DNA from: Bacillus ectoiniformans
Lineage (GTDB): Bacteria; Bacillota; Bacilli; Bacillales; Domibacillaceae
Reading direction: 5' to 3'
Length of the DNA: 64,000 bases
Assembly: GCF_016908875.1 (NCBI RefSeq)
Contig: NZ_JAFBES010000004.1
Coordinates: forward strand, 62,001-126,000
Made by a program: the position numbers and the translations under genes. Below are positions 15,452-23,983 of the stretch, one piece after another. Positions within the stretch are counted from its first letter, which is position 1; every line of letters starts with the position of its first letter. Under the pieces are notes generated by a model that searched no databases, was not told the DNA's origin, and saw nothing but the letters and a program-made list of their open reading frames with translations.

Positions 15452-17032
15452 CTATTTAGATTCTTCTACAACCTCATCCATTGGATTCATCTTTTTCAAA
15501 ACAAAAGCCGTCGCCACTAATAATGCGAGTGATACAGCTAATGAAATCCAAGCATTTCCTGTGAAACCAATGACTACAAACCCAATAGCAGCAATCGCAG
15601 CCGCTAATAAGGCATATGGAGTCTGGGTTAGAACGTGATCAATATGATTGCTTCCTGCTCCAGTTGATGAAAGGATCGTTGTATCTGAAATAGGTGAGCA
15701 ATGATCTCCAAATACCGCTCCGGCTAGAACTGCCGCCATGGCTGGAAGCAAAAGTGAAATGTCTGTTGATGCAGCGATTTCCCCAGCAATCGGAAGAAGG
15801 ATGCCGAATGATCCCCATGACGTTCCTGTAGAGAAAGCCATGACCCCTGCTACAAGGAATAAAACGACTGGCAAGAAGGCAATATCCATGTTGGATTTCT
15901 CAACTAATCCTGCCAAGTACTTTCCTGTTTCAAGCTCGCCAATTAATGCGACGATCGTCCAAGCAAAGAATAAAATATAAACCGCAGGAAGCATTGATTT
16001 AATGCCTTCCCACACACCTGTAAAGAAGATGCCAGTATCGACGCCTTTAAAGACCATGCTTTGACGGAGGAACATAATGACTGAAACCAATAACCCAAAC
16101 AAACCGCCGTACAGTAATGATTTAGCTACGTCTGTGCTTTCAAAGATCTTTAGAATCGTCACTTCTCCTTCAACCGCCTGGCTGCCGGTCCAAAGCATTG
16201 CAGCTACTGTCCCAACAATTAAAGCAATAATTGGCCAAAGCAAATCTCCAACCGTTCCTTTTGAACTGACAGGCAGATCATCTTTCAATTCGCCCGCAGC
16301 TTCGCGATCTGTCGGGTGAACCTCTCCTGTTTGAATCGTATGCATTTCATGCTTTTTCATCGGACCAAAATCAAATTGCATGTAGGCTGAAAGGAAAACA
16401 AGTCCTAAAGCCACCCATACATAGAAATTCATTGGTATTATTTGCAAAAACGCAGAGAATGCCGTATATTGAGTGACCTCATGTGATACGAGAATCGTTC
16501 CGATAATCCCAATAATGTACGCTCCCCAGCTAGAAATTGGAGAAACAACACAAACCGGAGCTGATGTTGAATCAATAATATAAGCAAGCTTAGAACGTGA
16601 AATCCGCTGGCGATCTGTAATTGGACGTGAAATCTGTCCGACCGCAAGTGCGTTAAAATAATCATCAATAAAAATAATAATCCCGAGGATCGCTGCCATA
16701 ATTTGAGCGCCAACCCTTGATTTCACTCGAGTGGTTACCCATTCTCCAAACGCACGGCTTCCACCGGATATGTTAATAAACGCAGTGATCATACCAAGAA
16801 TAAGTAAAAAGAACACAATGTAAAGGTTCCACGTACTCCATTCTCCGTCTGCATATACATTACCTGAAGCAGCTCCCCAGGCAATCGATACTGTTTTTCC
16901 TAAGTTAAAATCTGCAAGCAATAAAGCGGAAGCAATAATTCCCACTCCTAATGAAAGCAGTACTCGCCTCGTCAGAATAACCATTAAAATGGCTAATGCT
17001 GGGGGCAATAACGAAAAGATTGTATTTTCCAT
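15452..17032 (-). CDS. NhaC-family transporter under lysine riboswitch, probable lysine importer
   Basis: 526-residue NhaC-superfamily membrane protein with about 12 helices. The IIFIDDYFNALAVGQISRP and SWGAYIIG...TGTSWGSFG segments are typical. Annotation by homology would be Na+/H+ antiporter. However, a complete L-box lysine riboswitch with terminator lies directly upstream on the same strand. L-box-controlled NhaC proteins were proposed to be lysine transporters (LysW group) by comparative genomics, so lysine uptake is the better call here. RBS AGGAGG precedes the ATG at 17032. Confidence 0.82.
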   Translation of the reverse strand: MENTIFSLLPPALAILMVILTRRVLLSLGVGIIASALLLADFNLGKTVSIAWGAASGNVYADGEWSTWNLYIVFFLLILGMITAFINISGGSRAFGEWVTTRVKSRVGAQIMAAILGIIIFIDDYFNALAVGQISRPITDRQRISRSKLAYIIDSTSAPVCVVSPISSWGAYIIGIIGTILVSHEVTQYTAFSAFLQIIPMNFYVWVALGLVFLSAYMQFDFGPMKKHEMHTIQTGEVHPTDREAAGELKDDLPVSSKGTVGDLLWPIIALIVGTVAAMLWTGSQAVEGEVTILKIFESTDVAKSLLYGGLFGLLVSVIMFLRQSMVFKGVDTGIFFTGVWEGIKSMLPAVYILFFAWTIVALIGELETGKYLAGLVEKSNMDIAFLPVVLFLVAGVMAFSTGTSWGSFGILLPIAGEIAASTDISLLLPAMAAVLAGAVFGDHCSPISDTTILSSTGAGSNHIDHVLTQTPYALLAAAIAAIGFVVIGFTGNAWISLAVSLALLVATAFVLKKMNPMDEVVEESK

Positions 17033-17104
17033 TTTTTTCTCCTCCTGTTGATGTGAAAGAGGCGGACTACGGAATCGGAAATGTACACCTGCGCTTTTTT
17101 AAGC

Positions 17105-17358
17105 ACAAAAAAAAGGCATTGATAGAGAAAACTATCATTACCTTTTGTCGTAATGCAAGTCTTTCCTCCATCGCGATCTGTAGCTCCCCATTACAGACAA
17201 TCTATTCATTCTGCAATGAGAGTGTTACTCTTTTTCAGAATAACCCCAATACCAACTATGCTGACACATATATGGTACTTCGGCAAAACCACCTTTCAAC
17301 CGCGATCTCTGTTGTCATCCTCACGCTGTTTACTCATTAATTCTGCAGCCTCTACCCC
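17105..17358 (-). ncRNA. Lysine riboswitch (L-box) with terminator
   Basis: Read on the minus strand, the aptamer runs from GGGGTAGAGGC (17358-17348) to GGAGCTAC (17187-17180), whose GTAG/CTAC ends close P1. Conserved L-box elements appear in order: GTAGAGG...GAATTAATGAGTA, the core GAAAGG...GCCGAAG, a hairpin TATATGTGTCAGCATA and GGTATTGGGGT. It is followed by a terminator hairpin (AAGGTAATGATAG with CTATCAATGCCTT, then eight T, 17144-17106). The NhaC-family gene starts about 75 bases later. Lysine binding would favour termination. Confidence 0.88.
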
Positions 17359-17477
17359 ACCGGATTGTGATAAGGTTCAACTATTCAGTTAGTAAAAGTG
17401 TAACAGTTAATAATTCTTTTGCCAAGACCTTTTTCCTGCCTTCCCTTGCAAAACCACCCTCTCCTGCCACAGTCTGT

Positions 17478-18227
17478 CTATTTGGCAGGTACTGTAATGG
17501 ATGGTGAAGTATTTCCGCCTCCGTTATAGAAATTCGGAACTTGGCCATGTATAAGCCCCATTGCAACAGGAATATCCTGCTTAACAGTTGTCACTTTTGT
17601 GGCAAATGGAACAATGATTTGCACGCTGACTTCTACTTCAATAAACACTTCTACATATGCATTATTAATGCCATAAGGTTTTACATTTGATTTCACATCC
17701 GACTTCACATCACCAATGGCATGAAATCGAATCGGCACTTTAGGACCTAAGTTTCCGAGCAAAGCGTTATTTGTCACTTGCCCTAAAGGAATCGTGTACA
17801 CAATGCCTTCTGAATTTTCCGTTTCTTCGTTTTCAATTTCTACATCAGCCAGCAGCTCAAGCGCCTGCAAATTTCCTTTTTCCGCTTCTTTTAAGTTCAA
17901 CTGCACTAAATTTGTGGTTTCAGCAAGCACTCGATTAATGATTTCCGTATTAAATTTAGTCGTCGTTGTATCACCCGGAACCGTTTCAATGATGTCATTA
18001 ATATCAATGACATGAGCTATTTTTTTGTTAATCGCTTTACTGATCACCATCGCTGCAATCCTTCTCGTCTCCGTTTCCGCATAGCTGAGCAGAGTTGGCT
18101 TTACACTTTCATTGATGATCCAAAGGCTTGAAGCAGTCGAAAAAGTGAAGAGAATCAGGGTAATTAATAAGACATATTGCAGAGGGAGCGGCCCTCTTTT
18201 CGTTTTCCATTTTCTAGGCGCAGCCAA
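17478..18227 (-). CDS. yunB: Sporulation protein YunB
   Basis: 249-residue protein with one N-terminal membrane helix (YVLLITLILFTFSTASSLWII, about 18-38) and an outward-facing domain matching the YunB family. In B. subtilis it belongs to the mother-cell sigma-E regulon and is needed for full sporulation efficiency. Here a CATACATAT element lies 24-32 bases before the start (see separate entry). The start ATG at 18227 has AGGAGGGG upstream. yunC, next in B. subtilis, is absent between yunB and yunD. Confidence 0.9.
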   Translation of the reverse strand: MAAPRKWKTKRGPLPLQYVLLITLILFTFSTASSLWIINESVKPTLLSYAETETRRIAAMVISKAINKKIAHVIDINDIIETVPGDTTTTKFNTEIINRVLAETTNLVQLNLKEAEKGNLQALELLADVEIENEETENSEGIVYTIPLGQVTNNALLGNLGPKVPIRFHAIGDVKSDVKSNVKPYGINNAYVEVFIEVEVSVQIIVPFATKVTTVKQDIPVAMGLIHGQVPNFYNGGGNTSPSITVPAK

Positions 18228-18250
18228 AAAAACCCCTCCTTCTATTAGCT

Positions 18251-18259
18251 ATATGTATG
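18251..18259 (-). promoter_or_regulatory. Possible sigma-E -10 element of yunB
   Basis: Minus strand CATACATAT matches the sigma-E -10 consensus CATACANT. A weaker GTTATC lies about 14 bases upstream in the -35 position. The yunB family is sigma-E controlled in B. subtilis, which supports it; the -35 match is poor. Confidence 0.45.
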
Positions 18260-18362
18260 CGGCAAGAAGAAGGGATAACGCAAAAATATTTTTTAGGCAA
18301 AGATGTTTTTTAATTGATTGAAATATTTGCAAGAGTCATCCGCACTTAGATGGATTCAGCCT

Positions 18363-19754
18363 CTACAATTCGCTGCATTCCGGCTTATGATACAGCTGAA
18401 GCAGCTTCCATTCCATTACGTCTCTGAGAAATTCCGGCATAAAGTATTGTTTGTCCGCTGCCCTGTACAGCTCGGTAAAGAAGTGTCCGTAGGTGAACAT
18501 ATCCAATGTAGCCACCCGATAGATTCGTTTCGGTTCAATCTCTTTTCCTGCTACTTTAAATGTGTATTTCTCAAGATCCGCTTCAATTTGACTGTACACA
18601 AAGCGTCCCATCACTTTCCCTCTAAAACCGAGTCCTTTAATAGCCAAATGCGGCCACTTCTCGTCGAGGGTCTGTTTAATGACCTCTTTAAGCTCCGCAC
18701 CAGAAAGAAGGATTAAACAAGGATTAATTGGATGAGGCAGCATTTGGTGCAGGTCATACTTCGTCACTGTTCCTTCTGAGAGTCCATTCAGCACCACACC
18801 GGCATTTAAAAAAGCGCAATCCGCTTCGCACCATTCAAGCAGCGCTTCATTTAGCATTTCGGGTAAAACAGAAGGCTGAAACCAATGATTTTCCAGGGGA
18901 ACAGGAAGGGAGACAATCGGCTGTTTTAGTACTTGTTTTCCCAATGCTGTATAACTCTCAATTTGCTGCTTTTCTTGTTTAGGTGCTTTCAATTGTTTAT
19001 TCGTTTCATACACCCTTGCTCTTTTCGTTAGAACCTGCTTAGTTAAAGGGTCTATATCAATTTCCACATGTCCGACATAATATCCGAATTTGCCCGCAGC
19101 CGCGAGAAGAGTTCCATTGATTTCTTTTCCTTCATGCAATAAGTGATGAGTATGAGCGCCGAGCACTAGATCCACAGGCAATTCCTCTGCGATCTTTTCA
19201 TCATCATGCAAGCCAAGGTGAGAAAAGACAATGACAAGATCTGCTTGTTCTTTCAGATCGTTTACCTGCTTTTTTAACTCTTCTAAAGGAACAGACAGTT
19301 TCCAGCCCAGCTGTTCATAGGATACAGAGAAAAAAGCGGTTACTGCCGTAATAGCTACCTTTAAACCTTGTCTTAATTCAAAGATTTTATAAGGAATCGC
19401 CCACTGCGGCCGCTGTCCTTGCTTGTCGAACAGATTCGCGATGACCACTGGGAATTCTGCTTCCTCGTAAAGCCGGTTCAGCCCTTCTTTAGAGAGGGTA
19501 ATTCCTTCATTATTTCCAATGGTAACCGCATCATAGCCAGCTTCATTTAAGAGCTTGACATTGCCTCTGCCAAGCGTACCCTCCGTATATGGGTGGGCAC
19601 GATCGACGTGGTCTCCTAAATCAACGACCAGCACATCTTCTCCTGCTTCTGTATGTGTCACTTTTCTATCTTGCAAAAACTGGTGTATGCGAGGCCAATT
19701 TTCGAAATGGCTATGAAGATCATTGGTATGATAAATATGAATGGTTTCTTTCAA
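18363..19754 (-). CDS. yunD: Metallophosphoesterase / 5'-nucleotidase family protein YunD
   Basis: About 463 residues. N-terminal calcineurin-like metallophosphoesterase domain: YHTNDLHSHFENW, LVVDLGDHVD, TIGNNEG, VFSHLGLHDD and LVLGAHTHHL supply the metal ligands. A 5'-nucleotidase C-terminal domain follows from about 290. No signal peptide is seen, so a cytoplasmic nucleotidase is likely. The TTG at 19754 is chosen because GAGGTG lies 7 bases upstream; an in-frame ATG 5 codons earlier overlaps that RBS. It is followed by yunB on the same strand and preceded by yunE. Confidence 0.88.
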   Translation of the reverse strand: MKETIHIYHTNDLHSHFENWPRIHQFLQDRKVTHTEAGEDVLVVDLGDHVDRAHPYTEGTLGRGNVKLLNEAGYDAVTIGNNEGITLSKEGLNRLYEEAEFPVVIANLFDKQGQRPQWAIPYKIFELRQGLKVAITAVTAFFSVSYEQLGWKLSVPLEELKKQVNDLKEQADLVIVFSHLGLHDDEKIAEELPVDLVLGAHTHHLLHEGKEINGTLLAAAGKFGYYVGHVEIDIDPLTKQVLTKRARVYETNKQLKAPKQEKQQIESYTALGKQVLKQPIVSLPVPLENHWFQPSVLPEMLNEALLEWCEADCAFLNAGVVLNGLSEGTVTKYDLHQMLPHPINPCLILLSGAELKEVIKQTLDEKWPHLAIKGLGFRGKVMGRFVYSQIEADLEKYTFKVAGKEIEPKRIYRVATLDMFTYGHFFTELYRAADKQYFMPEFLRDVMEWKLLQLYHKPECSEL

Positions 19755-19784
19755 AGATAAACACCTCATTTCTTGCGGAAAGAG

Positions 19785-20618
19785 TTAAGCAAGACCCTGA
19801 TATATTAATCGTATGCCGATGATGATTAAAATAATTCTAAGCAGTGATACAAGTGCTTTCGATTTCAATTTTGTATTGAGATAAGCTCCTGCTTTAGCTC
19901 CAATCCAAGCTCCCGGAATTAAGGCCAGCGCATACAGCCACACCACATGTCCAAATGCAACATGAGTTAAAGAGCTAATAATCGCTGACAAAAAAATAAT
20001 AAACATAGACGTTGCCACGGCTACATGGGGCGGAAAAGCAAAAAGCAAAATCATTGCCGGCACAAGCAAGGAACCGCCGCCAATACCAAATATCCCGGAA
20101 AGAAAACCGATCAAAAAGGCGATTAGAATAGCCTGTGACGGCTGAAAGCTATATGTAAGTTGTTGGCCATTTTTTTCAGTAAAGATTCGCTGAATACCGC
20201 CTTTTCCCGCTGCCGGAAGAGGCTTGACCTTAGATCTGAACATCAATATTAAAGCCGTGATGATCATAAAGATACCAAAGTAGACTTGAAAAGATTCCAT
20301 ATTTAAAATGCGGTTCACATAAGCTCCCGCAATACCCCCTGGCCCACTGCCAATGAAGAATATCCACCCGCTTTTATAATCGACGGTTTTATATTTCATA
20401 TAAGCAAGAGTAGAAGACAGGCCGGTAAAGATCATAATAATAAGTGACGTACCTACCGCTTGCTGCGGTGATAAATCCAACAGCATGGCCATTGATCCAA
20501 AGTATAGAATAGCAGGAACAATGATCACACCGCCGCCAAGACCGATTAACGAGCCGATCGTCCCTGCTACTAGACCAATGCTCATCAGTAAAACCCACTC
20601 CACAACCATTTCCTCCAA
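19785..20618 (-). CDS. yunE: TauE/SafE-family sulfite/anion exporter YunE
   Basis: About 272-277 residues with 8 predicted membrane helices arranged as two repeats, each beginning with a glycine-rich GSLIGLGGGVIIVPAIL / SGIFGIGGGSLLVPAMIL motif typical of TauE/SafE (DUF81) transporters. Members move sulfite, organosulfonates or other anions; the substrate is unknown. The start is TTG 20618 or, with better RBS spacing to GGAGG, GTG 20603. It begins 3 bases after yunF ends, so the two are translated together. Confidence 0.88.
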   Translation of the reverse strand: MEEMVVEWVLLMSIGLVAGTIGSLIGLGGGVIIVPAILYFGSMAMLLDLSPQQAVGTSLIIMIFTGLSSTLAYMKYKTVDYKSGWIFFIGSGPGGIAGAYVNRILNMESFQVYFGIFMIITALILMFRSKVKPLPAAGKGGIQRIFTEKNGQQLTYSFQPSQAILIAFLIGFLSGIFGIGGGSLLVPAMILLFAFPPHVAVATSMFIIFLSAIISSLTHVAFGHVVWLYALALIPGAWIGAKAGAYLNTKLKSKALVSLLRIILIIIGIRLIYQGLA

Positions 20619-20621
20619 ACG

Positions 20622-21467
20622 TTAAAATAAATCTAGCTGTTTCGGTGCTAAATGATGATATTCTGTCCCCGTTAGTTCAATGAACTGTTTCGCATTATCA
20701 GCTGCATCCCCGCCTGAATTATTATTAAATAAGATAGATACTTCTTTGCTTTGCTTTAATAATGCCTTCGCATAGTCTGCCCACTGCTTCAATTCGTTTT
20801 CATTATAACGATATAAATAGCGGACATCACGCCAATTTTTATTCCCTTGCTTTCGCCAGCCATTGCGGTTTCTTCCATGCATACGGACCAGCGTTTTCTC
20901 TGGGTGCGTTGCTTTTAATATGATAGGCACTGACCCATCTCCCGCTTGCGGTTCATCGCAGACAGAATGTATCCACCCTTCCTTTTCCATGAAGGTAAGG
21001 GTTTGATCTAAGTAGGCCTTGGAATACCATGATTGGTGACGGAACTCTAGCGCCAAGGGCAGGTCTCCCATCTGCTCCCTGCAATAACGTAAATAATCAA
21101 CATTCTTTCGCTGGCAGTCAAACCAAGGCGGAAACTGAAAGAGCACCATGGATAACTTACCGCTCTCCGTCATCGGCTGCAGTGACTCACGAAATGCTTG
21201 AAACATCTCTCCTTTCGAATCAAAAGGAATTTCACCGCGCTCATGCCCGGTCATCCCTTGATACGCCTTGACTACAAATTGAAAGCGCTCAGGTGTTTCA
21301 TCCGTCCACTTTTGCATATTCCTAAGCGGCTGCACAGCATAAAAGCTCGCATCCACCTCAACAACTGGAAAATGAGCGGCATATTCTTTTAATTTATCAC
21401 GAGAAGAAGTGCCATTTGTATATAGAGAATCGTGGTCTCCCCATCCCGTCACACCAATGTTCAGCAT
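20622..21467 (-). CDS. yunF: DUF72 family protein YunF
   Basis: 281-residue TIM-barrel protein of DUF72. It starts with the family signature IGVTGWGDHDSLY and has the conserved barrel segments FVVKAYQGMTGHERG, LALEFRHQSWY, FNNNSGGDAADNAKQ. Function unknown; no catalytic assignment is possible. Co-transcribed with yunE. Confidence 0.88.
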   Translation of the reverse strand: MLNIGVTGWGDHDSLYTNGTSSRDKLKEYAAHFPVVEVDASFYAVQPLRNMQKWTDETPERFQFVVKAYQGMTGHERGEIPFDSKGEMFQAFRESLQPMTESGKLSMVLFQFPPWFDCQRKNVDYLRYCREQMGDLPLALEFRHQSWYSKAYLDQTLTFMEKEGWIHSVCDEPQAGDGSVPIILKATHPEKTLVRMHGRNRNGWRKQGNKNWRDVRYLYRYNENELKQWADYAKALLKQSKEVSILFNNNSGGDAADNAKQFIELTGTEYHHLAPKQLDLF

Positions 21468-21608
21468 GAAATCACCTCTTATTCGTTCATTTTAGCATAT
21501 TTAAGTGGCGTCTTCTTCAAGTAAAAACGGAAGACTTTCCGCACTATTTTACTATTACCCAATTAAACCGGAATTTCACCCTATCAAAGAAGAGGTGAGA
21601 ACGTTAAA

Positions 21609-23147
21609 TTATGAAATAAACAGCGGAGCAATCACGTGAATCACAATATCCGCCATAAAATGAGCGATCATGGCAAATTCAATCCCTGACTTGAGAAACA
21701 GCAGTCCAAATACAATTCCTCCTGTTCCATTGATTAAAAGCATACCTAGAAATAAACCAATAGTCATTTCATAAGTAGCAGAAGCGATTCCATAATGCAG
21801 TCCCGCGAAGATCAAGGAAGCAAATATGATCGCTACCCAATAATCAGAAGTTTGTATGTGAGAGCGCTTTCTTAATTTAGTAACGATCCACAAGACGAAG
21901 GTGATTAAGAAGAAGCGAAAAATCGTTTCTTCTGTGGCTGCTGCACCAAACGAACCCATGATCCCTAGCCACCAGACTGGTTCACTAATCGAAGAATTAT
22001 CTATTCCAAGCGGCTTAGAAATGGTCAGACTGATGAGGATAATGAGAAGGGCCGCAAGTACTCCATAGCCCGCTGCCGCCAGCATTTTTTTCATATATAT
22101 TGCGTCCAATTTATTCTTGGAAACGACTGTATCTAAAATCGGTGTCTTTACATGTACCTTTTTCGCCATCAGCATCGCTAAAAAAATAAGGATAGCTGAC
22201 TCTACTATCATTTGACCAGTGAATATAAAGAAGAATTCCGTCTTTGATACTCCCATCTCCTGATGAAAGTTTCCCCTTGCCAGTGCATAAGGAACAATAG
22301 CCATTGCACCGGCCGCATTAATCCCAAGAATGGTAAAATATAATTTCCAATGAATCAGCGGCTGTTTACTGATCACTTCCGCTGGTTCTGCTGATTGTAC
22401 CTCACTCACTTCATCCACATATTGATCCATCTTCTGCTCGAGCAGCTCAGCCAGCTGATCCGATTCTTTAATATATAGGAATGCTTTATTCACTTCTTTT
22501 TTTATACCAAAATAACTTTTCGAGATTCTAGGAGATGTAAAAATGATTTCGTACTTTAACTCATCACCCATGCCGAAGATGTGCGTCAGCAGCCTAGGAA
22601 AAGCCGTAACGTGAAACACTCCCTTTTCATGGATCATTCCGCCTTTTTGATCATATTGAATGGCAGCCTTTTGAATCGATTGGATGTCTTTTATATGAAA
22701 ATGAAATTCTCTTCTTGAACCAATCTTCATTTCTACAAGATTATTTTTCACTTTAACCGGTGTATTTCTCAGCCAGTTATAGTCTCCTAAAATGTAAAGA
22801 ATGCTGTATATATGCAGAGCAGTTAGTATATAGGCCATGGATGGAGCCTCTGCTTTTAAATAGATATGAAACACAACCATTTCAATCACTTGTTCATGCA
22901 TCAAGGCTAAAAATAACCAATAGTAGTTCGACTGCTTATGCAAGGAAAAAGACTGTCCATCTTGATCATGATGAGCCGTTCTCCAGCGAAAGAAAGCATA
23001 ATAAATGACCTTCCATTCCTTTTGAATCATTGTGAAGAAGGGGTTCTCGTCAATATCTCCCTTCTTGTATTTCACCATTAAAAAGATCAAAAAAGCTTCT
23101 AACCCCACCGCCAGTATGATGAGCCAAACTAGATAATACGTATCCAT
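21609..23147 (-). CDS. CPBP-family membrane protease-like protein
   Basis: 512-residue polytopic membrane protein. The C-terminal half is a CPBP (CaaX protease/bacteriocin-processing, Abi) domain with the EExxxR-type motif TEETIFRF and a later FAGLHYG histidine motif. The N-terminal half adds membrane helices and a soluble insert (about 130-260). It is the last gene of a three-gene operon with an XRE regulator and a small membrane protein. Family roles include self-immunity to bacteriocins and prenylated-peptide processing; no peptide gene is seen nearby, so the role remains open. Confidence 0.8.
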   Translation of the reverse strand: MDTYYLVWLIILAVGLEAFLIFLMVKYKKGDIDENPFFTMIQKEWKVIYYAFFRWRTAHHDQDGQSFSLHKQSNYYWLFLALMHEQVIEMVVFHIYLKAEAPSMAYILTALHIYSILYILGDYNWLRNTPVKVKNNLVEMKIGSRREFHFHIKDIQSIQKAAIQYDQKGGMIHEKGVFHVTAFPRLLTHIFGMGDELKYEIIFTSPRISKSYFGIKKEVNKAFLYIKESDQLAELLEQKMDQYVDEVSEVQSAEPAEVISKQPLIHWKLYFTILGINAAGAMAIVPYALARGNFHQEMGVSKTEFFFIFTGQMIVESAILIFLAMLMAKKVHVKTPILDTVVSKNKLDAIYMKKMLAAAGYGVLAALLIILISLTISKPLGIDNSSISEPVWWLGIMGSFGAAATEETIFRFFLITFVLWIVTKLRKRSHIQTSDYWVAIIFASLIFAGLHYGIASATYEMTIGLFLGMLLINGTGGIVFGLLFLKSGIEFAMIAHFMADIVIHVIAPLFIS

Positions 23148-23158
23148 GTGCCATCCCC

Positions 23159-23584
23159 CTATCGATATTTTCTAATTTCGTACCAATAAATCAGATACTG
23201 GATCACCCCGAGTCCAATTAATAAAAGCAGAGGATAGTATGGAATATGGTGAAGGTAAGCGACAGAAGCAATGGCAAAAGGCATGGAAGATGCAAAGAAA
23301 ATATAGACCTTTCTTGTTGCTTGAAAGGTAATCCACTTAAGCCCTTCATCCTCTTCCTTAAACTCCATCGGCATGAGTGTCGGCTTGATCCGATCGTTGG
23401 GATTCTTTCGATTATGAATTGGAATGAGTCCCATCAACAGAAAAAGAGGAATGATCAAGACGAATGGATCAATGTTTAGCCAACTCGGTACTTCGTTCTT
23501 GAAATGCTCCCCAAGCAAGATCAGGCCAAAACTCAAAATTAGAAGTGCATTAAACAATGGTGATTGAAACACTTTTTTCAGCAT
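23159..23584 (-). CDS. Small membrane protein of XRE-CPBP operon, unknown
   Basis: 141 residues with four hydrophobic segments (about 10-25, 38-55, 95-110 and 115-135) and a polar insert of about 35 residues. I do not recognise the family. Its ATG overlaps the end of the upstream XRE gene by 7 bases (ATGCTGA) and it is followed after 11 bases by the CPBP gene, so the three are certainly one transcript. Paired XRE regulator plus small membrane protein genes often regulate their own membrane partner. Confidence 0.75.
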   Translation of the reverse strand: MLKKVFQSPLFNALLILSFGLILLGEHFKNEVPSWLNIDPFVLIIPLFLLMGLIPIHNRKNPNDRIKPTLMPMEFKEEDEGLKWITFQATRKVYIFFASSMPFAIASVAYLHHIPYYPLLLLIGLGVIQYLIYWYEIRKYR

Positions 23585-23790
23585 GATTCCTTGTCTCCTT
23601 CTAAATAAAATATGTCTTCAATGGGTAACTGAAATTCACGAGCAATCTTTAATGCCAGCGTAATAGACGGCGCATAATCTCCTTTTTCAATTAAACCGAT
23701 CGTCTGTCTCGAAACCTCTATACGATCAGCCAAATCCTGCTGCGTTATACGAAATCTGGCACGCAATTCACGGACTCTATTCTTTAACAT
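23578..23790 (-). CDS. XRE-family transcriptional regulator
   Basis: 70-residue single-domain Cro/CI helix-turn-helix protein (VRELRARFRITQQDLADRIE then VSRQTIGLIEKGDYAPSITLALKIAREF). The C-terminus IEDIFYLEG is typical of small YozG/YvaO-like repressors. The start is ATG 23790, 10 bases after GAGGTG, or TTG 23796. It is the first gene of the operon; a direct repeat upstream (23823-23853) is a candidate self-operator. Confidence 0.9.
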   Translation of the reverse strand: MLKNRVRELRARFRITQQDLADRIEVSRQTIGLIEKGDYAPSITLALKIAREFQLPIEDIFYLEGDKESC

Positions 23791-23822
23791 TTCCAAATTT
23801 CACCTCACTATTTAATGTAAGC

Positions 23823-23853
23823 GTAAATGATCTATAACAAAATGTAAATGATC
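23823..23853. promoter_or_regulatory. GTAAATGATC direct repeat, candidate XRE operator
   Basis: GTAAATGATC occurs twice with starts 21 bases apart (23823, 23844), 33 bases before the XRE start codon. It overlaps the likely minus-strand promoter (TTGTTA-17-CATTAA). Two identical sites on the same DNA face fit autorepression. It could also affect the divergent phosphodiesterase gene. Confidence 0.45.
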
Positions 23854-23983
23854 CTTGTCATTTTTCCATATAATTGTAACAAGTTATTGACTATCTGATG
23901 TAATATGCGAATCTTCAATTTTGTTTTACTCTCTTAAAAACGTGGAATATGAAACTACTATAGAAATTTTAGGGGGAAACTTC

